43,861 nucleotides of DNA from Parcubacteria group bacterium GW2011_GWD2_38_11 (GTDB lineage Bacteria; Patescibacteriota; Minisyncoccia; Moranbacterales; GWC2-37-73). The stretch is taken from positions 1-43,861 of the forward strand of contig LBTZ01000004.1 of the NCBI GenBank assembly GCA_000992325.1, in the 5' to 3' direction. Below are positions 39,493-43,861 of this stretch, in pieces (within the stretch, counting starts at the first letter, position 1; each line of letters begins with the position of its first letter). A program made the position numbers and the translations under genes. The notes beneath the pieces are model-generated. The model ran no database searches, was not told the DNA's origin, and worked only from the letters and a program-made list of their open reading frames with translations.

Positions 39493-41019
39493 CTAGAAAG
39501 ACGCCTCTCCTGAAAGAGCTTTTACCATAATGGCTTTTAGTGGTCCGGAGCAAAGGGTGTCGAATTTCTCTTCACTTACGAACGCAGCCGCTGGAATTCC
39601 AAGGGGTGATTCATTCTTGTTTGTGTGATCATATAAGCAAGTCATTTCAGGACTATTCTCCATTTTTATCCCGATCCACTTTATGGCACAATAATTTTCC
39701 TGAATTCCAATTATAGTTTCCTCATATACGACAGAAGAGTCGTCGTTTTTGTTTGTGTATTTTGACCCAGGAGCACAGACCCTGAATTTGTCCTCGAAAT
39801 CAGCTTGCGCTAGCGATGGACCATCGCCAGGCGTTATGGTTATTGATGATTTATCGGCAGGAGTACCATCATCCGTGCGCCCAATGGTTGTTGAAGTCGT
39901 TGAAAGGCGCAGCTTGTTCAGTGTCGCGCGCAAGGTATTTTTGCTTGTGCCTATGACTAATTGTGAATCAGTAACTGTATAATCGATTGAAAGGTTTTCC
40001 TGTGCGTTCAAGTTGAGATATCTGATGGAGAAATTATTGTAAGATCCTGTATTGAATGTGCCGGTCATGATTTCTGGCGCTTCTCCAAGGAAAAGCAGGG
40101 ATGCGTCGGCTGTGAAAGTTTTTTCCTGCTGAGGCAATTCTTTTGCTAAAACAGCCACATTGTTTGTCTCCATGGAAAGAGCAAGTCTTATGTTGCCGTT
40201 GTCATTGTAAATAAAAAGAGAAAAGGTTTCACCCAAAGTGCTTAATAATGTTGGCGTGAAATTCAATTTTGCGGCGGTAGCAAAAATCGGGAAAGCAATC
40301 GGATTGTTGTTGGCGTCTACTACTATAAATTCATAAGGAGCCTGTGCGGGCAGATCTTTGATGTCGTTTGCCGCTGCGGATATGGAAGCTTGGATTTCTG
40401 TGGTGGATAAAGTTGCTAAATCAATCGCAAGATAATTAGGTTTTGTTGCGGAATATTTCTCAACAGGTGGTGTAATGACCACAGGCTCTTCGACTGATGC
40501 CGGCGTTTCAACAACCGGCAACGCAACTTCCTGTGTTTGTTCAGGAGATTGAGTCAGCCAAAAATAGTAGCCACCCAAGCTGACAATTCCTATAGCTAAA
40601 ATTATAATTACGAATATAATAATCTTCCGTGCTGAATTGTTTGGATGGGAATAATTTGTTTCAGCTGTCGGAACTTCGATTATCTTTGTTTCTTGGGTAA
40701 TATTCTTCTCTGGAAGTGGAACTTCCTTGTTCGGCGTAGATGGCGTAGTTGCTTGATCCAAAAAAGGATTTGGCTTTGCGGCAAAATCTTTTGTTTGCGG
40801 CGTGCTTACGGTAGGAGCTGGTTTGATTTGTGCGCTACTGCTCGGCTGTTGCGTTTTTATCGGTGATTCGGACGGTTTGTCAGTACTGGCAGTATCTTTT
40901 TTTTGCAAAGCCAATAGATCATCCTGCATTGTTCGGAAAGAAAATTCCTGAGGAGTGCTTGATGTCTGGTCGTTCGAACCGCCTTGGAAAGGAGATGAAG
41001 ATCCTGATTGTATGGTCAT
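39493..41019 (-). CDS. Membrane-anchored protein with a disordered cytoplasmic N-terminus, unknown
   Basis: This 508-residue protein begins with about 130 residues rich in Ser, Thr, Pro, Gln and Lys (probably disordered and cytoplasmic), followed by one membrane helix (132-153) and an extracytoplasmic part. Outside the membrane are a Pro/Val/Thr linker (about 157-187) and a mixed alpha/beta domain (about 190-380). A C-terminal domain with four Cys (FRVCAPGSKY, ENYCAIKW, MTCLYDH, TLCSGPL) could form two disulphides. No family is recognised. The start ATG 41019 lacks a good ribosome binding site. It lies alone between yraN and pnp, with a terminator-like hairpin on its 5' side. Confidence 0.75.
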   Translation of the reverse strand: MTIQSGSSSPFQGGSNDQTSSTPQEFSFRTMQDDLLALQKKDTASTDKPSESPIKTQQPSSSAQIKPAPTVSTPQTKDFAAKPNPFLDQATTPSTPNKEVPLPEKNITQETKIIEVPTAETNYSHPNNSARKIIIFVIIILAIGIVSLGGYYFWLTQSPEQTQEVALPVVETPASVEEPVVITPPVEKYSATKPNYLAIDLATLSTTEIQASISAAANDIKDLPAQAPYEFIVVDANNNPIAFPIFATAAKLNFTPTLLSTLGETFSLFIYNDNGNIRLALSMETNNVAVLAKELPQQEKTFTADASLLFLGEAPEIMTGTFNTGSYNNFSIRYLNLNAQENLSIDYTVTDSQLVIGTSKNTLRATLNKLRLSTTSTTIGRTDDGTPADKSSITITPGDGPSLAQADFEDKFRVCAPGSKYTNKNDDSSVVYEETIIGIQENYCAIKWIGIKMENSPEMTCLYDHTNKNESPLGIPAAAFVSEEKFDTLCSGPLKAIMVKALSGEASF

Positions 41020-41079
41020 TTTTTCTTGCCCCGTTAAATTGTGGTAATCCGCATTATTTAACTGGGGTATTTTTATAAT

Positions 41080-41111
41080 AAAATAGAAGCACTTTGATGT
41101 GCTTCTATTTT
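41080..41111 (-). terminator. Terminator of pnp
   Basis: AAAATAGAAGCAC (41080-41092) and GTGCTTCTATTTT (41099-41111) form a perfect 13-bp stem. On the minus strand a T-rich tail follows. Confidence 0.8.
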
Positions 41112-41150
41112 ACAACAATTCTATAATATTGCCAAGAATTTCTTTGTTTG

Positions 41151-43244
41151 CTAATTAATTTTAGCAGTAAGATTGATGCGACCTTGATCGTCAATCAACT
41201 TTACTTTCACGGGAACGATATCTCCAACCTTTACAATATCTTCAATGTGATCAATGCGCTTGTCTGAAAATTCAGAAATATGAATCAATCCTTCTTGTCC
41301 TGGAAGTATTTCAGCAAATGCACCGAATGTCATAAGACGCGTTACTTTTGCATTAAAAGCTTCCCCTGGTTTTACTTCGTGAGTAAGATTATCAATCCAT
41401 TGCTCTGCTTTTTTGGCTGAAGCTTCGTCAACTGACGTTATAAAAATTGAACCATCGTCTTCAATGTCAATTTGCACGCCGGTTTCATCAATAATTTCGT
41501 TGATGATTTTTCCTCCAGTTCCGATAACATTTCTGATTTTGGAAGGATTGATATGCATTGTGATAATACGCGGTGCATATTGTGACATATTTTCTCGATG
41601 AGTTGGAATGGTAGAAAGCATAATATCCAAAATTTCAGCGCGATTAATCTTGGATTGGCTTAATACTGCAGTAAGCATTTCAACGGTAATTCCATCCACT
41701 TTTACATCCATTTGAAGGGCTGTAATTCCATTTACAGTTCCTGCTGCTTTGAAATCCATATCTCCATAATGATCTTCTAGTCCTTGGATGTCTGTCAAAA
41801 CTTTAAATTTGTCGTCTTTGCCAACAATAATTCCCATTGCAATTCCACTTACTGGTCTGATAATTGGCACTCCAGCATCCATAAGAGAAAGTGTTGAACC
41901 GCAAGTTGAAGCCATTGATGACGATCCATTTGATTCCAAAATTTCAGAAACCAATAAAATTGTATATGGAAAAGCTTCTTTTGCCGGGATAACAGGCACA
42001 AGAGCTCTTTCAGCCAATGCTCCGTGTCCGATTTCTCGACGACCTGGTCCACGCATTGGACGAACTTCTCCAACTGAAAATGGTGGGAAATTGTAGTGGT
42101 GGATGTATCTTTTTTTGATATCAACTTCCATAGTGTCGATAAACTGTTCATCTCCAGGAGAGCCAAGTGTTGTCACAGTCAAAGCTTGAGTTTCACCTCG
42201 AGTGAAAACTGCTGAGCCGTGTGTTCTTGGAAGAAGACCAACAAGGCAGGAAATGTTTCGCACTTCGTTTAGTTTGCGACCATCTGGGCGCTGTTCTTTT
42301 TCCAAAATGTTTTGGTGCACAATTTCATCAGATGTTTCCTCAAAAACTTGTTCAGCAATTTCCTTCAGTTTGTCAGCGTCTTCGGGATATTTTTCTTTAA
42401 GGATGGTGTTGATTTTTTCTTTGATAACTTTCATTTTTTCTTCAATCACAAATTTTTCTTTGTGATAAAGGATTTCTGAAAGATTTTCTGCAAGATAAAG
42501 TTCTTTTATTTCTTTTTCAATTGCAGGATCTGCTGCCAAAAGAGCAGGCTCTGCCTTGGCAGCTCCAACTTCTGCAACAACTTCGTCAATCAGTTCAGTT
42601 ATTTTTTGGATAGCTGTATGTCCAAAAGAAAAAGCTTTTGCAACATCTTCTTCTGGAACTTCTTTCATCCCAGCTTCAATCATATTAATTTTATCCTTTG
42701 TTCCGGCAATAATAAGGTCAATATCGCCATCGGTTACTTCTCCATTAACAGGATTAAGGATAAACTCTCCATTAAGGCGTCCAACGCGAACTGCGCCAAT
42801 TGGACCATTCCATGGAATATTTGAAATTGAAAGTGCGGTTGAAGCAGCAATCATTGAAACGATTGCTGGATCATTTTCTCCGTCAATTGAAAGCACTGTA
42901 ACAACAACTTGCACATCATTTCGCATACGAGCATTGAAAAGAGGCCTAATTGTGCGGTCAACAACTCTTCCGGTCAAAACTGCTTCATCAGAAGGTCGTC
43001 CTTCACGTTTAATAAAGCGAGAACCTTTGATTTTTCCAGCTGCGTAATAACGCTCTTCGTAATCAACCATAAGTGGAAAATATCCACCAATTCTTGATGC
43101 GCCTTTGCTCATCACTGCAGTTGCCAAAACAACCGTGTCCCCATAACGCACAGTTACCGCTCCATTTGCCTGTTTGGCCAAGAGACCAGTTTCAATAACA
43201 AGCTCGCGTCCTCCAATTTGGAGTGACCATTTCTTATGTGCCAT
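41151..43244 (-). CDS. pnp: Polyribonucleotide nucleotidyltransferase (PNPase)
   Basis: PNPase degrades RNA 3'-5' phosphorolytically. From ATG 43244 (MAHKKWSLQIGGREL) it is 697 residues, the normal length; the frame up to 43274 is not needed. In order: RNase PH-like domain 1 (VRYGDTVVLATAVMS, FPLMVDYEERYYAAG, FIKREGRPSD), a helical linker, RNase PH-like domain 2 with the catalytic region (EQRPDGRKLNEVR, SHGSAVFTRGETQALT-like stretch, ALVPVIPAKEAFPY, SNGSSSMAS, GDMDFKAAGT), a KH domain (IRNVIGTGGKIINEI) and an S1 domain (KVTRLMTFGAFAEILPG, EGLIHISE). No rpsO is adjacent. Identification is secure. Confidence 0.97.
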   Translation of the reverse strand: MAHKKWSLQIGGRELVIETGLLAKQANGAVTVRYGDTVVLATAVMSKGASRIGGYFPLMVDYEERYYAAGKIKGSRFIKREGRPSDEAVLTGRVVDRTIRPLFNARMRNDVQVVVTVLSIDGENDPAIVSMIAASTALSISNIPWNGPIGAVRVGRLNGEFILNPVNGEVTDGDIDLIIAGTKDKINMIEAGMKEVPEEDVAKAFSFGHTAIQKITELIDEVVAEVGAAKAEPALLAADPAIEKEIKELYLAENLSEILYHKEKFVIEEKMKVIKEKINTILKEKYPEDADKLKEIAEQVFEETSDEIVHQNILEKEQRPDGRKLNEVRNISCLVGLLPRTHGSAVFTRGETQALTVTTLGSPGDEQFIDTMEVDIKKRYIHHYNFPPFSVGEVRPMRGPGRREIGHGALAERALVPVIPAKEAFPYTILLVSEILESNGSSSMASTCGSTLSLMDAGVPIIRPVSGIAMGIIVGKDDKFKVLTDIQGLEDHYGDMDFKAAGTVNGITALQMDVKVDGITVEMLTAVLSQSKINRAEILDIMLSTIPTHRENMSQYAPRIITMHINPSKIRNVIGTGGKIINEIIDETGVQIDIEDDGSIFITSVDEASAKKAEQWIDNLTHEVKPGEAFNAKVTRLMTFGAFAEILPGQEGLIHISEFSDKRIDHIEDIVKVGDIVPVKVKLIDDQGRINLTAKIN

Positions 43245-43274
43245 AAACACATTGACCTGCAATAACAACATCAA

Positions 43275-43589
43275 CTAAGCAAGTGTCCGCAAAAAGCGGA
43301 AAAACAACAGTCAAAAAATCAATAACTTAATTTTTTAACTGTGGTTTGTCTGCCTGACGGAAAATTACCAAAATGAGGCGCTATTAAAGGTTTAATTAAA
43401 TAATTTATTAACCTCCCCAACACTCAAAACAATAGCTTATTTAAGGCCTTTTGTCAATTCAGAACCGATACGAAACTACAAATGAAAAACGAATCTACGA
43501 ATATGCCCACTATCTACGCTGCAAGAGGCATATTTTGTTCGTAGATTCGAATGTGTTTCGTAGTTTCGTATCGGTTTACAGTGAGGTGG
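43275..43589. other. 315-bp gene-free stretch upstream of pnp
   Basis: It contains the hairpin GTCCGCAAAAAGCGGA near 43284-43299, an inverted pair of TTAATTTTTTAACTG-like words near 43325-43340, and the long inverted repeat at 43463-43576. No gene or clear promoter was found. Confidence 0.45.
43463..43576. repeat. 114-bp inverted repeat with three nested complementary blocks
   Basis: AACCGATACGAAACTAC (43463-43479) pairs with 43560-43576, CGAATCTACGAA (43490-43501) with 43538-43549, and TATGCC (43502-43507) with GGCATA (43527-43532). Each arm repeats the words ACGAA and CTACGAA, like the other simple-word hairpins. Confidence 0.85.
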
Positions 43590-43861
43590 CTACTTCTTAT
43601 TTCCAGTATAAATCAAAAATTTCTTTTTGTTCTCGGATAAGTCCGTGAAACTGTCCAAGGCTTCACCAAGTTTTGCGCTCGTGCTTTCGCCAAAAGCAAC
43701 TCCTTCGACGCGACAACCTGTGGTGCTTTGAATGTATTCAACAAGTGGAATATAATCTCCGTCGCCTGAAACCAGCACAATTACATCTAAATTTTTGGAA
43801 AGCTTGATTGCATCCACTGCAATGCCCACATCCCAGTCGCCTTTTTTCGCTCCTCCGGGGA
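43590..43861 (-). CDS. NYN/LabA-like (DUF88) PIN-fold protein, 5' end outside window
   Basis: The open frame continues to the window edge, giving the last 90 codons. GGAKKGDWDVGIAVDAIK and VSGDGDYIPLVEYIQ match the NYN/DUF88 family, whose PIN-like fold has acidic residues that bind metal for RNA cleavage. It ends with a Lys-rich tail (ENKKKFLIYTGNKK). The apparent GTG start at 43829 is not real, because family residues lie upstream of it. Substrate unknown. Confidence 0.85.
   Translation of the reverse strand, partial: PGGAKKGDWDVGIAVDAIKLSKNLDVIVLVSGDGDYIPLVEYIQSTTGCRVEGVAFGESTSAKLGEALDSFTDLSENKKKFLIYTGNKK

Noticed and set aside
43590-43829. Complete 79-residue protein starting at GTG 43829
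   Set aside because: Conserved family residues (KKGDWDV) continue upstream in the same frame to the window edge, so the gene is truncated by the window.

Overview
The window reads as a piece of an AT-rich genome of the candidate phyla radiation (Patescibacteria), most likely a member of the Parcubacteria group. The grounds are small core-gene families (a 44-residue L34, a 242-residue YidC, a recF-less dnaA-dnaN region), a DUF3048 protein, pilin-core proteins of the T4SS_pilin type, a duplicated PilB-type ATPase, and the fact that most recognised genes lack a Shine-Dalgarno sequence. TGA is used as a stop codon, so the genetic code is the standard one. The lineage is inferred from gene content only; no rRNA or tRNA gene was seen.

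Layout. 1-7300: the 5' part of ruvB, a probable structured ncRNA, a double-headed PilB ATPase, an unknown 342-residue protein and a degenerate DHH phosphoesterase. 7300-10140: two Tyr/Pro-rich lipoproteins, tsaE, a kinase-like protein and two small unknown genes. 10200-16800: DNA maintenance (polA, mutM, holA), a DUF3048 protein and rpsT. 16970-22680: the replication-origin neighbourhood, with a DciA-like protein, dnaN and dnaA on the minus strand and rpmH-rnpA-yidC-jag on the plus strand, divergent around about 0.8 kb of palindrome-rich DNA with DnaA boxes. 22690-29027: a surface polysaccharide operon (Wzx-like flippase, two GT2 glycosyltransferases, two O-antigen ligase/polymerase-like proteins). 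29024-36936: a compact minus-strand operon of five membrane or secreted proteins. 36937-37437: an AT-rich gap with the densest cluster of DnaA-box-like sequences in the window. 37438-43861: lspA, a DksA/TraR zinc-finger protein, yraN, a membrane-anchored unknown, pnp and the end of an NYN/LabA-like gene.

The most striking system is the 29-37 kb operon. Two proteins share an almost identical signal peptide and an almost identical 105-residue two-helix pilin core, but carry different C-terminal domains. One resembles a lysozyme/lytic transglycosylase and the other an M15-type zinc D,D-peptidase. Between and beside them are a membrane-anchored propeller-like protein, a 1248-residue Ig/PKD-like surface protein with EF-hand-like loops, and a CPBP-like membrane protein. 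I infer a cell-envelope-penetrating or attachment apparatus with exchangeable murein-cutting tips.

A second theme is hairpin-forming repeats of several families. Several keep a conserved core while the flanking stem arms differ between copies yet stay complementary within each copy. Some have entered tsaE, polA and an O-antigen ligase gene without breaking the reading frame.
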